In this document: in pieces, positions 9,456-18,219 of the stretch
Numbering within the stretch: the first letter of the stretch is position 1
Layout: every line of letters begins with the position of its first letter
DNA from: Mycobacterium sp. MFM001
GTDB lineage: Bacteria > Actinomycetota > Actinomycetes > Mycobacteriales > Mycobacteriaceae
Assembly (NCBI RefSeq): GCF_003402475.1
Contig: NZ_BFAB01000003.1
Location: 62,001-126,000, forward strand
DNA length: 64,000 bases
Direction of reading: 5' to 3'
The notes under the pieces: model-generated
What the model saw: only the letters and a program-made list of their open reading frames with translations
Told to the model about the DNA's origin: nothing
Database searches by the model: none
Program-made: the position numbers and the translations under genes

Positions 9456-10715
9456 ATGGCATCGTTGGCCACGGGGAAGGGCTTCCCCAATGTCGTCGTC
9501 ACCGGCATTGCCATGACGACTGCCCTTGCAACCGATGCGGAGACCACGTGGAAGCTGCTGCTTGACGGGCAAAGCGGGATTCGCACGCTCGACGACCCGT
9601 TCGTCGAGGAGTACGACCTGCCGGTTCGGATCGGCGGACACCTCGTCGAGGAGTTCGACAGCCAGCTGAACCGTATCGAGAACCGCCGGATGGGCTACCT
9701 GCAGAAGATGGCCACCGTGCTGGGCCGCCGGGTGTGGGACAACGCCGGCGCACCAGAGGTCGACACCAACCGGTTGGCGGTATCGATCGGCACCGGTATG
9801 GGTTCGACCGAGGAGCTGGTCTTCAGCTACGACGACATGCGGGTGCGTGGCATGAAGGCGGTCTCGCCGCTGGCCGTGCAGATGTACATGCCCAACGGCG
9901 CATCCGCGGCCGTCGGGCTGGAACGGCACGCCAAGGCCGGAGTGATGACCCCGGTGTCGGCGTGCGCCTCAGGCTCGGAGGGCATCGCGCGCGCGTGGCA
10001 GCAGATCGTGCTCGGCGAGGCCGACATCGCGATCTGCGGTGGCGTTGAGACCAAGATCGAGGCGGTGCCGATCGCCGGGTTCGCCCAGATGCGCATCGTG
10101 ATGTCGACCAAGAACGACGACCCGGCCGGTGCCTGCCGCCCGTTCGACAAGGACCGTGACGGCTTCGTGTTCGGTGAGGCAGGCGCGCTGCTGGTCATCG
10201 AGACCGAGGAGCACGCCAAGGCCCGGGGCGCCAACATCCTGGCACGGATAATGGGCGCCAGCGTCACCTCCGACGGCTTCCACATGGTCGCCCCGGACCC
10301 CAACGGCGAGCGCGCCGGGCATGCGATGACCCGGGCGATCCAGCTGGCCGACCTGACACCGGCCGACATCTCCCATGTCAACGCGCACGCCACCGGGACC
10401 TCGGTCGGCGACCTGGCCGAGGGCAAGGCGATCAACAACGCGCTCGGCCCGGGTGGCGGGAACGCGGCGGTGTACGCACCGAAGTCGGCGCTCGGCCACT
10501 CGGTCGGCGCGGTCGGTGCGGTGGAGTCGATCCTGACCGTGCTGGCGCTGCGCGACCAGATCATTCCGCCGACGCTGAACCTGGTCAATCTCGACCCCGA
10601 GATCGACCTCGACGTGGTTGCGGGCAAGCCGCGACCCGGTGACTACCGGTACGCGATCAACAACTCGTTCGGATTCGGTGGACACAACGTAGCCCTGGCA
10701 TTTGGCCGGTACTGA
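9456..10715 (+). CDS. kasB: Beta-ketoacyl-ACP synthase KasB
   Basis: 419 residues from an ATG. KasB performs the same condensation as KasA but acts on longer meromycolate intermediates, extending chains to full length (established knowledge). The catalytic Cys lies in [10 protein letters not shown] near residue 171, the two histidines in NAHATGTS and SALGHSVG. The C-terminal [10 protein letters not shown] region is identical in kind to KasA. GAAAGGA lies about 18 bases upstream and GGAAGA closer to the start. It is followed 33 bases later by accD6 in the same operon. Confidence 0.95.
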   Translation: MASLATGKGFPNVVVTGIAMTTALATDAETTWKLLLDGQSGIRTLDDPFVEEYDLPVRIGGHLVEEFDSQLNRIENRRMGYLQKMATVLGRRVWDNAGAPEVDTNRLAVSIGTGMGSTEELVFSYDDMRVRGMKAVSPLAVQMYMPNGASAAVGLERHAKAGVMTPVSACASGSEGIARAWQQIVLGEADIAICGGVETKIEAVPIAGFAQMRIVMSTKNDDPAGACRPFDKDRDGFVFGEAGALLVIETEEHAKARGANILARIMGASVTSDGFHMVAPDPNGERAGHAMTRAIQLADLTPADISHVNAHATGTSVGDLAEGKAINNALGPGGGNAAVYAPKSALGHSVGAVGAVESILTVLALRDQIIPPTLNLVNLDPEIDLDVVAGKPRPGDYRYAINNSFGFGGHNVALAFGRY

Positions 10716-10748
10716 TACCGAGGCGCCGCCTCGAGGAGGAGACCTGCG

Positions 10749-12170
10749 ATGACGATCATGGCCCCGGAGGCGGTTGGCGAGTCGCTCGATCCCCGCGATC
10801 CGCTTCTGCGTCTGACCACGTTCTTCGACGACGACAGCGTCAAGCTGTTGCACGAGCGTGACCGCTCCGGGGTGCTGGCCGCCGCGGGCACCGTCAACGG
10901 GGTGCGCACGATCGCGTTCTGCACCGACGGCACGGTCATGGGCGGTGCGATGGGCATCGAGGGGTGCACCCACATCGTCAACGCCTACGACACCGCCATC
11001 GAGGAGCAGAGCCCGATCGTGGGTATCTGGCACTCCGGCGGTGCCCGGCTGGCCGAGGGCGTGCGGGCGCTGCACGCCGTCGGCCTGGTGTTCGAGGCGA
11101 TGATCCGGGCATCCGGGTATATCCCGCAGATCTCGGTGGTGGTCGGCTTCGCCGCCGGCGGCGCAGCCTACGGGCCGGCGCTGACCGACGTGATCGTGAT
11201 GGCACCGGACAGCCGCGTCTTCGTCACCGGTCCAGACGTGGTGCGCAGCGTCACCGGCGAGGACGTCGACATGGCGTCGCTGGGTGGGCCCAACACCCAC
11301 CACAAGAAGTCCGGGGTGTGCCACATCGTCGCCGACGACGAGCTCGACGCCTACGAGCGCGGCCGCCGGCTGGTCGGATTGTTCTGCCAGCAAGGACATT
11401 TCGACCGCGCGAAGGCCGAGGCCCAGGACAGCGACCTGCATGCGCTGCTGCCGGAGTCGCCACGGCGCGCCTACGACGTGCACCCGATCGTGACCGCGCT
11501 GCTCGACGACGACGTGCCGTTCGACGAGTTCCAGGCCAAGTGGGCGCCGTCGATGGTGGTCGGGCTGGGCCGGTTGTCGGGCCGCACGGTCGGCGTGCTG
11601 GCCAATAACCCGCTGCGGCTGGGCGGCTGCCTGAACTCCGAAAGTGCCGAGAAGGCAGCGCGTTTCGTGCGGCTGTGCGACGCGTTCGGCATTCCGCTGG
11701 TGGTGATCGTTGACGTGCCCGGTTATCTGCCGGGTGTCGACCAGGAGTGGGGCGGCGTGGTGCGCCGCGGCGCCAAGTTGCTGCACGCGTTCGGCGAGGC
11801 GACGGTCCCGCGGGTCACCCTGGTGACCCGAAAGATCTACGGCGGGGCCTACATTGCGATGAACTCGCGGTCGTTGGGCGCCACCAAGGTGTTCGCCTGG
11901 CCGGACGCCGAGGTCGCAGTGATGGGCGCCAAGGCGGCCGTCGGCATCCTGCACAAGAAGAAGCTGGCGGCAGCGCCCGAGCACGAGCGCGAAGAGCTGC
12001 ACAACAAGCTGGCCGAGGAGCACGAGCGGATCGCCGGCGGGGTCGATTCAGCGATCGACATCGGTGTGGTCGACGAGAAGATCGACCCGGCGCACACCCG
12101 CAGCAAGCTGACTCAGGCGCTGGCCGAGGCTCCGGCGCGCCGCGGCCGCCACAAGAACATCCCGCTGTAG
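10749..12170 (+). CDS. accD6: Acetyl/propionyl-CoA carboxylase carboxyltransferase beta subunit
   Basis: 473 residues, the same length I recall for AccD6 (Rv2247). It transfers CO2 from biotin on the AccA3 subunit to acetyl-CoA, making malonyl-CoA for the FAS enzymes. Both carboxyltransferase halves are visible: IWHSGGARLAEG and GFAAGGAAYGPAL in the N-terminal half, DVPGYLPG and KIYGGAYIAM in the C-terminal half, the last two forming oxyanion holes in this family. The start ATG follows GAGGAGGAG by about six bases. It closes the FAS-II operon and is followed by a large inverted repeat. Confidence 0.95.
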   Translation: MTIMAPEAVGESLDPRDPLLRLTTFFDDDSVKLLHERDRSGVLAAAGTVNGVRTIAFCTDGTVMGGAMGIEGCTHIVNAYDTAIEEQSPIVGIWHSGGARLAEGVRALHAVGLVFEAMIRASGYIPQISVVVGFAAGGAAYGPALTDVIVMAPDSRVFVTGPDVVRSVTGEDVDMASLGGPNTHHKKSGVCHIVADDELDAYERGRRLVGLFCQQGHFDRAKAEAQDSDLHALLPESPRRAYDVHPIVTALLDDDVPFDEFQAKWAPSMVVGLGRLSGRTVGVLANNPLRLGGCLNSESAEKAARFVRLCDAFGIPLVVIVDVPGYLPGVDQEWGGVVRRGAKLLHAFGEATVPRVTLVTRKIYGGAYIAMNSRSLGATKVFAWPDAEVAVMGAKAAVGILHKKKLAAAPEHEREELHNKLAEEHERIAGGVDSAIDIGVVDEKIDPAHTRSKLTQALAEAPARRGRHKNIPL

Positions 12171-12180
12171 TTCTCACCGG

Positions 12181-12236
12181 GAGCAGACGCAGAATCGCAC
12201 TGCGCGGGCCTCCGGCGTGCGATTCTGCGTCTGCTC
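12181..12236. repeat. Perfect 20-base inverted repeat between convergent genes
   Basis: Arms 12181-12200 and 12217-12236 are exact reverse complements around a 16-base loop. The arm contains CAGACGCAGAATCGCAC. The repeat fills the 74-base gap between accD6 and the convergent SDR gene, so it fits a bidirectional terminator. The core GATTCTGCG recurs in another inverted repeat at 25002-25062, which points to a dispersed intergenic repeat family rather than a one-off terminator. Confidence 0.7.
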
Positions 12237-12244
12237 GCCACCCC

Positions 12245-12994
12245 CTAACGCGTGGTGTAGCCGCCGTTGGCGAAGATGGTCTGGCCCGTCACCCAGTGGC
12301 CCTCGTCGGCCAGGAACACCACCAGCGGCGCGATGTCCTCGATGCGGGTCAGCCGGTTGCCCATCGCCTGCGACTTGTGGAACTCGACTCGCTCCGGCGT
12401 CTCCTCCGGGTAGAAGAACGGCGTGTCCATCGGCCCGGGCGCGACGTTGTTCACCGAAATGCCGCGCGGCGCAAACTCTTTCGCCGCGGCGCGAGTGAAG
12501 TGCTCGACTGGGCTCTTGGCGCCCGCATAGGTGGAGTAGCCGTCGGTGAACGCGGCCAGCAGTGCCGTCACAATCGTGATCACCGAGCCGCCGTCGTTCA
12601 GCCGCTTCCCCGCCTGCTGCAAGAAGAAGTACGCCGCCTTGGCGTTGATGTCGAACATCGAGTCGTACTCGGCCTCGGTGGTCTCGATGATGGGTTTGCG
12701 CAACACCTTCCCGACGGTGTTGATCGCGATGTCGACGCCGCCGAAGGCGTCCGCCGCAGCGTCGAACAGTGCCGCCACGTTGGCCGGCTCGGTGAGGTCG
12801 CCCTGCACCTTGATCGCCTTGACTCCGGCGTCTTGCGCGGCCGCCACGGTCTTGTCGGCGTCGGGCTCGGACGACGCGCTGTTGTAGTGCACCGCGACGT
12901 TGACACCCCTCTCCGCCAACGTCGTCGAGATCAAGCCGCCCAAATTCTTGGCTCCGGCGGCCACCACTGCGGATTTTCCTGTCAGGTTGCTCAT
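12245..12994 (-). CDS. Short-chain dehydrogenase/reductase
   Basis: 249 residues from the ATG at 12994. The Rossmann fold is present but the glycine motif is altered to AAGAKNLGG instead of TGxxxGxG. The active-site tyrosine and lysine expected as YxxxK appear as YSTYAGAKSPVEHF, with Tyr and Lys correctly spaced. The end FLADEGHWVTGQTIFANGG is typical of classical SDRs. The substrate is not predictable. A longer frame reaches 13093 but would overlap the divergent LysR gene, so I prefer 12994. It is divergent from that regulator with an 88-base gap, which suggests it is the regulated target. Confidence 0.85.
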   Translation of the reverse strand: MSNLTGKSAVVAAGAKNLGGLISTTLAERGVNVAVHYNSASSEPDADKTVAAAQDAGVKAIKVQGDLTEPANVAALFDAAADAFGGVDIAINTVGKVLRKPIIETTEAEYDSMFDINAKAAYFFLQQAGKRLNDGGSVITIVTALLAAFTDGYSTYAGAKSPVEHFTRAAAKEFAPRGISVNNVAPGPMDTPFFYPEETPERVEFHKSQAMGNRLTRIEDIAPLVVFLADEGHWVTGQTIFANGGYTTR

Positions 12995-13050
12995 GGTCAC
13001 AAATCTAGGCCGATCTACTACAAATGAGAAACAGTGATTGGTGGGCTTTT

Positions 13051-13067
13051 CACAAACAACGCTTGTG
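13051..13067. promoter_or_regulatory. Candidate LysR-type operator
   Basis: Inverted repeat CACAA (13051-13055), seven bases, TTGTG (13063-13067), in the gap between the divergent SDR and LysR genes. LysR regulators commonly bind interrupted dyads near their own promoter; the assignment here rests only on position and symmetry. Confidence 0.45.
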
Positions 13068-13082
13068 GCTAGGCTGGGCCGG

Positions 13083-13964
13083 ATGTCGGACATTGCCGTC
13101 CCTGACCTTCGCCGCCTGAGTCATTTCGTCGCGGTGGTGGAAGCCTCCGGATTCACTCGGGCGGCCGAGACCCTGCACCTGTCCCAGCAAGCGCTCAGCA
13201 ACTCGGTGCAGCAGCTGGAAAAAGAGATCGGCGCCGAGCTGCTGGTACGAGCCGGCCGCCGGATCTCGCTCACACCGGCCGGCCAAACACTGCTCGACGA
13301 GGGACGCGCGCTGCTTGCCGCTGCCAAAACCGTCGCCCGGCACACCCGCGCCGCCGCCAGCTCCCAACCCGACGAGTTCGTCGTTGGCCACTCCCCCGCG
13401 ATCAGCAGCGGCGAGGTATATCGGCTACTGGAACCGGCGATCGCCGCGTCGCCCATGACATCGTTCACCGCGGTACAGCTCTTTCCGGACCGACTGGTAA
13501 GCGCAGTACAAGACGGCACAGTACAGCTCGGATTGCGCCGCGGCGTGGTCCCCCAGGAGCGGCTGGCCAGCGCCGTGGCCCGGTACGACACGCTTCGCGT
13601 CGCCGTGCGCAGCCAACATCGGCTCGCCACCCGTACGCACATTTCCATCGCCGATCTGGCGAACGAGGCCATCGTGCTGTGGGCACCGCCGGGGACGTCC
13701 TACTACAGCGATTTCCTCGTGAACGTCTGTCGCCGAGCGGGTTTCGAACCCCAGTACCGGGTCAGCCGCGTCCAGGGCTGCCCGCCGGAGGTGGCAGCGT
13801 TGACCGACGATGCCGTCGCGTTCGTCACCTCTTCACCGGGCCCGGTGATCGGTGGCGCCGTCACCGTTGTCGACATCGACGGTCCGGTGTTGGTGCCGTT
13901 GCAGGCCTTGTGGCAGCCGCATACCAGCTCGGCGGTGCGCGATCTGATCCTGGCGCAACAGTGA
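13083..13964 (+). CDS. LysR-family transcriptional regulator
   Basis: 293 residues from the ATG at 13083. The N-terminal winged helix is standard: LSHFVAVVEASGFTRAAE, then the recognition region LSQQALSNSVQQLEKEIG at about residues 29-46. The C-terminal part is a periplasmic-binding-protein-like effector domain with no clue to the ligand. The frame extends back to 13038, but LysR proteins rarely have more than about ten residues before this helix. It is divergent from the SDR gene and its stop abuts the stop of the convergent amidohydrolase at 13965. Confidence 0.9.
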   Translation: MSDIAVPDLRRLSHFVAVVEASGFTRAAETLHLSQQALSNSVQQLEKEIGAELLVRAGRRISLTPAGQTLLDEGRALLAAAKTVARHTRAAASSQPDEFVVGHSPAISSGEVYRLLEPAIAASPMTSFTAVQLFPDRLVSAVQDGTVQLGLRRGVVPQERLASAVARYDTLRVAVRSQHRLATRTHISIADLANEAIVLWAPPGTSYYSDFLVNVCRRAGFEPQYRVSRVQGCPPEVAALTDDAVAFVTSSPGPVIGGAVTVVDIDGPVLVPLQALWQPHTSSAVRDLILAQQ

Positions 13965-15044
13965 CTACTTGACCAGCGCGGAAATCAGCGCCCTGCCCAC
14001 TTTGGATTTGGCGCGACTGCGCAATCTGTACCAGGCATCGCCTGTGCCGATACTTGCCGGCTGATCGTCAAGCCGCAGAAGTCTTTCGGCGGTGCCGTGT
14101 GCGAAGCGCTCCTTGTCCTCGCGGGGTAGGTTGCACCGCGCGAGGAATTCCATCGCGGCGAAGTTGTCCTGGAATGGGTAGTCGACCGAGAACATCAGGT
14201 TGTCAAGACCCAACATTGCTCGGGCGCAATCGAACACCGGCACGTCGAACACCCCGCTGCTGGTGATGAAGACGTTGTTTCGCAAGTAGTAGCCGAGATG
14301 GTTGGTGGACTCCGCACCCCGCAGCCAACCCGCCATCGTCAGTCCCACGTTGAGCCTGGTGAAGCAATAGGGCAACAGTTCCCCCATGTGCCCGACGATG
14401 ATCCGCAGGTTCGGATGACGGTCGAAGACACCGGCGCAGATCAGCCGCAGCAGATGCGTGCCGGTTTCCACCGGCCACCCCCAGGTCGGCACGAGGGCCG
14501 CATCGAACGGGGCGAAGTAGGTGTCGGTCACCGTTTGTGGCGGGTCGGTGGGATGGATGTAGATTGGGGCGCCCAATGATTCGGCTCTGGCGAGAAGAAC
14601 CTCGTACGACGGGTCGTCGAGGTAGCGGCCGTTGGTGTGCCCGTTGATCAGCGCGCCTTTGAAGCCGAGCTCGCGAACGGTGCGCTCCAGTTCGTCGGCG
14701 GCATCGGCGGGCGCTTGAGTGGGCAGCATCGCAAAACCGGCGAACCGGGTCGGGTGCGCGGCGATCGCCTCGGCCAGCCAGTCGTTGACTTCGCGACTGA
14801 CGGCGACGGCCAATTCGGCCTCGCCATCCGGGAGTATCTGGATACCGGGCTGGACATGCGAGAGCACTTGCAGGTCGATTCCCGCGGCGTCCATCAGCCG
14901 AACGCGCTCGGCCCCGACGTCGGTGAGCCGGGCTCGGACCGGTTCGTATTGCTGTTGCAACGACTCGGGATAAAGCTCCCAGACCCGTGGATGGACGAAC
15001 GCCTCCTCCAGCGCCACCACTCGCGAAACCGGCTTGTGGGTCAC
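13965..15044 (-). CDS. Amidohydrolase-fold, gamma-resorcylate-decarboxylase-like
   Basis: 359 residues. It belongs to the amidohydrolase-2 family and is closest, by eye, to gamma-resorcylate (2,6-dihydroxybenzoate) decarboxylases. It opens with VALEEAF, where the glutamate is a metal ligand. PIYIHPTDP supplies the metal-binding His, VGHMGE the catalytic His, and FSVDYPF the Asp that binds metal and substrate. The second residue of the usual E-x-H start is F rather than H, as in decarboxylases. The GTG at 15044 overlaps the stop of the upstream methyltransferase (GTGA) after a GGGGGAT ribosome site. Decarboxylase versus hydrolase activity cannot be decided from sequence alone. Confidence 0.82.
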   Translation of the reverse strand: MTHKPVSRVVALEEAFVHPRVWELYPESLQQQYEPVRARLTDVGAERVRLMDAAGIDLQVLSHVQPGIQILPDGEAELAVAVSREVNDWLAEAIAAHPTRFAGFAMLPTQAPADAADELERTVRELGFKGALINGHTNGRYLDDPSYEVLLARAESLGAPIYIHPTDPPQTVTDTYFAPFDAALVPTWGWPVETGTHLLRLICAGVFDRHPNLRIIVGHMGELLPYCFTRLNVGLTMAGWLRGAESTNHLGYYLRNNVFITSSGVFDVPVFDCARAMLGLDNLMFSVDYPFQDNFAAMEFLARCNLPREDKERFAHGTAERLLRLDDQPASIGTGDAWYRLRSRAKSKVGRALISALVK

Positions 15045-15820
15045 CGGTGATCCCCCGGTTTGGTGGCGGTGACGGCGTGAGTGCGGATCAGCGGCAGACC
15101 CCACCAGGCACGCCAGCCGAGATCGCAGCGCTTGACGTCTGCCATACCGAGCTCGCGCAGTCGCCTGGCATACAGGCGGGTGAAGCCGATGTCGGCGATG
15201 ACGACGCGCCCACCGGGGGTCAGCACACGGACAGCTTCGTCGATCGCGGCCCGCCGAGCGTTGTTGCCGGGCAGATTGTGGATCGCGAGGCTGCTCACGA
15301 CGAGATCGAAGGAGCCGTCCGGGAATTGGAGGGTGGTCATGTCGCGGGTGTGCAGTTCGATTCGGTCGGCGACGCCCTCCGCGTCGGCGTTCGCCAGGGT
15401 CGCGTCCATCGAATTACCGGTCTGGTCGGCTCGCCAGATATCCACTCCGACAGCGCATCCGCGCGGGATCAACTTGGCCGCTGCCAACAAGACCGCGCCG
15501 CGCCCGCAGCCCAGGTCGAGGACGCGTTCGTCGCCGCGCAGCCCGACATCGGTGAGCAGGCGCGCCCAGACTTCGAACTTTCCACGCCGGCTGAATCGCA
15601 TGATGCCAAGACCCGCGGCGATCAGCGCAACGGCAACCACACTTGCCGCGAGCCCGGGGGCAGTATGTCCGCTCGCCAGCCAGCCGATCGCCAAACCACA
15701 AGCGGTAAGGCACAACAGCGCATAACAGCCGAAGACCACGGGCGCCGGAATCAGCCGGTAGTCGCCGTCGACGCCGTATCGTCCTTGCGGGTGGGCAAGT
15801 TCAGTCATCGTCATCTCCAT
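15041..15820 (-). CDS. Membrane-anchored SAM-dependent methyltransferase
   Basis: 259 residues from the ATG at 15820; ATGs at 15814 and 15808 are also possible. Two hydrophobic segments near residues 27-50 and 57-74 predict an N-terminal membrane anchor. A class I methyltransferase domain follows, with motif I VLDLGCGRGAVLL near residue 100, the acidic VGVDIW, and FDLVVSSLAIHN as motif IV. The substrate is unknown. The start overlaps the end of the TetR gene by about 20 bases and the stop overlaps the decarboxylase-like gene, so the three form one operon. Confidence 0.85.
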   Translation of the reverse strand: MEMTMTELAHPQGRYGVDGDYRLIPAPVVFGCYALLCLTACGLAIGWLASGHTAPGLAASVVAVALIAAGLGIMRFSRRGKFEVWARLLTDVGLRGDERVLDLGCGRGAVLLAAAKLIPRGCAVGVDIWRADQTGNSMDATLANADAEGVADRIELHTRDMTTLQFPDGSFDLVVSSLAIHNLPGNNARRAAIDEAVRVLTPGGRVVIADIGFTRLYARRLRELGMADVKRCDLGWRAWWGLPLIRTHAVTATKPGDHR

Positions 15821-16517
15821 ACGTCGCGGCCCGGTAGCTTCCGGCGAGTCGCTCGAGTATCGGAAGAGCTTTCGCCGCAGCGCGGTTCACCGCGGCGCGG
15901 CTCGGGGCTTTGGACGGTTCGAAAGCCCGCCGCACAGTGCCGGCGAGCTGGTCGGCCTTCTGTTCCAGCGTCAACGTGATCGACGGCGGGTGAAACGGTT
16001 CTGCGGCAAAGAAGCCGAAGACGATCGTGGGCAACGTGTAGTCGAGGTCTTCCACATTCAGGTCGGACCGCAGCATGTCCTCGGCCGCCAGCACACCCAG
16101 ATAGTCGCGGTTCACACCGAGCTTGCTTTCCTCGAGTCGTTGATGACGCGCCGCGGAAAGAAAGCTGCCCAGGGTGTCGGAGTCGCGGGTGTAGAGGGCA
16201 CGCAGCACTGGACGGTTCATCGCCTCGACGAACAACCGGCGCAGGTAGCGATGCAGCGCAACCTCGGCCGGGTCGTTGCGGACCGCGTCCACGATCGCGT
16301 CCGCCATCGCCGCCGCCTCGCGGGCGCTGACCGCGTGGAACACGTCCTCGCGAGACCGCCAGTGCAGATAGATCGTGCCCTTACCGACACCGGCACGGCG
16401 GGCCAGCTCGTCGATGGTCACGCGCCGATAGCCCCACGACAACAGCAGGTCGCGGCCGGTATCAAGAATCCGGTCGGCCCGTTCTCGCCGATCGGCACCA
16501 ACGCCTTGTGCCGTCAC
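15801..16517 (-). CDS. TetR-family transcriptional regulator
   Basis: 238 residues. The DNA-binding domain is typical: RADRILDTGRDLLLSWGY, then VTIDELARRAGVGKGTIYLHW at about residues 33-53. The C-terminal ligand domain is longer than average and ends in an acidic GDDDD tail. It heads an operon with the methyltransferase and the decarboxylase-like gene. An inverted repeat just upstream of its start (16523-16553) is a plausible autoregulatory operator. Confidence 0.9.
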   Translation of the reverse strand: MTAQGVGADRRERADRILDTGRDLLLSWGYRRVTIDELARRAGVGKGTIYLHWRSREDVFHAVSAREAAAMADAIVDAVRNDPAEVALHRYLRRLFVEAMNRPVLRALYTRDSDTLGSFLSAARHQRLEESKLGVNRDYLGVLAAEDMLRSDLNVEDLDYTLPTIVFGFFAAEPFHPPSITLTLEQKADQLAGTVRRAFEPSKAPSRAAVNRAAAKALPILERLAGSYRAATYGDDDD

Positions 16518-16522
16518 GGAGT

Positions 16523-16553
16523 CCAGATTATGACCAAAATACGAATCTGGTCA
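16523..16553. promoter_or_regulatory. Candidate TetR operator
   Basis: Two nested inverted repeats overlap: CCAGATT (16523-16529) with AATCTGG (16544-16550), and TGACCA (16531-16536) with TGGTCA (16548-16553). They lie 6-36 bases before the start of the TetR gene. The position fits self-repression. Confidence 0.5.
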
Positions 16554-16560
16554 ACAGTCA

Positions 16561-18141
16561 TTAGCCGACCCGGCCGAGGATCTGGGACATCACCTTGCGG
16601 AGGTGGTCTTCGGGTGATTGCGGGAGTTCGTCCGCACGCCAGGCGACGAAGTCGTCGGGGCGCACCAAAAGCGCGCCGCCGCGCGTGAGTCCCGTGACCT
16701 CCACCCACTCGTCGCTGCGGATGCACTGCACGGTCAGCGGAACGCCCAGGGACTTCGACACGATGGTGGCAGCTTGGGTCCATTCGTCGCCACCGGTGAT
16801 TAGCGTGAATCCGGGACCGAGCAGGTCGAGGGTGGAGACGCGCTTCCCGTCGTCGACCACCCAGGCGTGCGGGACGCGGGTGCCCGGTTGTCCACGCAGT
16901 TCGTCGACCAAAGCGATGTCGGAACCTGCCGGTTCGTCGGAAACTACAGCCGCCGAGCGGTATTGGTAACCGGCGAGTAGCGCGAACATCGGCGCCTCCT
17001 CGTCCGGCGGTATTTGCGGCCGGCTGTCATCCAACTTCAGGTACGCCAGCGCCGGCCCGGTCAGCGACTGACGAGCATTGAACCGGCCCACTGGGTGTCG
17101 CTCGGTGTGGTAGGTGCCCAGCAGACCACGGCCCGCGGTGCCGTCCAAGACGGCCGCCAGCTTCCAGGCCAAGTTGTGCGCGCTCTGAATGGCGGTGTTG
17201 GCTCCGCCGGCCTTGAACGGTGGCATGGTGTGTGCCGAATCGCCAACGAGAAAGACTCGGCCGCTTTGGAATTGATCGGCCACCCGCTCGTACGGCTGCC
17301 ATGCGGCGACGTCGACGATCTCGATGTCGATCCGCTCGCCTACTGCCTTGACCAGCATGTCGCGGCAGCGATCCGCGGTGAATTGTGCCGCTGTTTCGCC
17401 TTTGTCGGGAAAGTAGGTGGTGATGAACATGCCGAAGTCGTCGCGGACGGGTAGGAATATGCCTTCCACGTCCGGGTTTTCGACTTGTACGGCGTCGCCG
17501 TCGCCGAGCTGCGGGACGAACTTGCGCCAGGGCCCCCGAAAGTAGATGAAGACGACGTAGATGGGCAGTGCGCCGTAGCCGGAGGTCGGCACGCCAAGCG
17601 CGTCGCGGATCGGGCTGTGCACGCCGTCTGCGGCAACAAGGTAGTCGGCGCGCACCGTCTCCGAATCTCCCGAATCCCGGTCGCGCACAACGACGGTCAC
17701 ACCGCCGTCGTCATGGTCGAACGAGCACAACTCGGTCCCGTAGCGCACCTGGCTGCCGTTCCGGCGGATGTGCGCAAGCAGCATCGGCTCGAATTCGCTC
17801 TGTGGGCAGTATTGCCCGGCAGGTTCGGGACTCAGATCTTCGTACGGAGCGAAGATCGCGTTCACGTCAAACGCCTGCTTCTCATCCGCGCTGTTCAGCG
17901 CCGGCTTGGCGATCATGTCCGAAACACCTTCGGCCACCGCGTGGACCTCATCCGCCAGACCTAGTCCGCGCAGGATTTCTAGACTGCGAAAGCTCAGGTT
18001 GCGCGCCTTTGGATATATGAACACCTCGCGGCGCTTCTCGACCAGTAAGGACGGCACTCCATGCTTGGCGAGCAGGGCCGACGTGGTCAGTCCGGCCGCG
18101 CCGGCACCGACGATCAGCACCGGAACATGCGTGACGGCCAT
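16561..18141 (-). CDS. FAD-dependent aromatic-ring monooxygenase (class A)
   Basis: 526 residues. The three flavin motifs of the PHBH-type hydroxylases are in order: VLIVGAGAAGL at residues 8-18 for the ADP part, the DG motif VAADGVHSPIRDALG near 168, and the GD motif FLVGDSAHTMPPFKAGG near 292. A C-terminal thioredoxin-like extension (after about residue 400) is usual in the phenol-hydroxylase/MhpA-like branch. The enzyme would hydroxylate an aromatic compound with NAD(P)H and O2; the substrate is not predictable. The start is the ATG at 18141, with GGGAG upstream. A palindrome at 18160-18177 suggests control by the adjacent TetR. Confidence 0.9.
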   Translation of the reverse strand: MAVTHVPVLIVGAGAAGLTTSALLAKHGVPSLLVEKRREVFIYPKARNLSFRSLEILRGLGLADEVHAVAEGVSDMIAKPALNSADEKQAFDVNAIFAPYEDLSPEPAGQYCPQSEFEPMLLAHIRRNGSQVRYGTELCSFDHDDGGVTVVVRDRDSGDSETVRADYLVAADGVHSPIRDALGVPTSGYGALPIYVVFIYFRGPWRKFVPQLGDGDAVQVENPDVEGIFLPVRDDFGMFITTYFPDKGETAAQFTADRCRDMLVKAVGERIDIEIVDVAAWQPYERVADQFQSGRVFLVGDSAHTMPPFKAGGANTAIQSAHNLAWKLAAVLDGTAGRGLLGTYHTERHPVGRFNARQSLTGPALAYLKLDDSRPQIPPDEEAPMFALLAGYQYRSAAVVSDEPAGSDIALVDELRGQPGTRVPHAWVVDDGKRVSTLDLLGPGFTLITGGDEWTQAATIVSKSLGVPLTVQCIRSDEWVEVTGLTRGGALLVRPDDFVAWRADELPQSPEDHLRKVMSQILGRVG

Positions 18142-18159
18142 CGCCCACTCCCTTCTAGG

Positions 18160-18177
18160 CGGAACTGATTAGTTCCG
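18160..18177. promoter_or_regulatory. Palindromic operator before the monooxygenase
   Basis: Perfect arms CGGAACT (18160-18166) and AGTTCCG (18171-18177) around GATT, 18 bases before the monooxygenase start. A shorter related site, sharing TCAGTTCCG on one strand, lies before the neighbouring TetR gene at 18845-18859. The pair implies one regulator controlling both genes. Confidence 0.65.
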
Positions 18178-18219
18178 TATATGGATTAGCGTGGCACGTC
18201 CCGCAGCAACGCGCAACTG

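Noticed and set aside
8004..9929. Long antisense open frame opposite acpM, kasA and kasB (641 residues).
   Set aside because: It is a shadow of the real FAS-II genes: it crosses two gene boundaries, is composition-biased (His, Arg, Gly, Gln) and has no domain or ribosome site.
9969..12023. 684-residue antisense frame opposite kasB and accD6.
   Set aside because: Same reason: no domain, biased composition and spans two verified genes.
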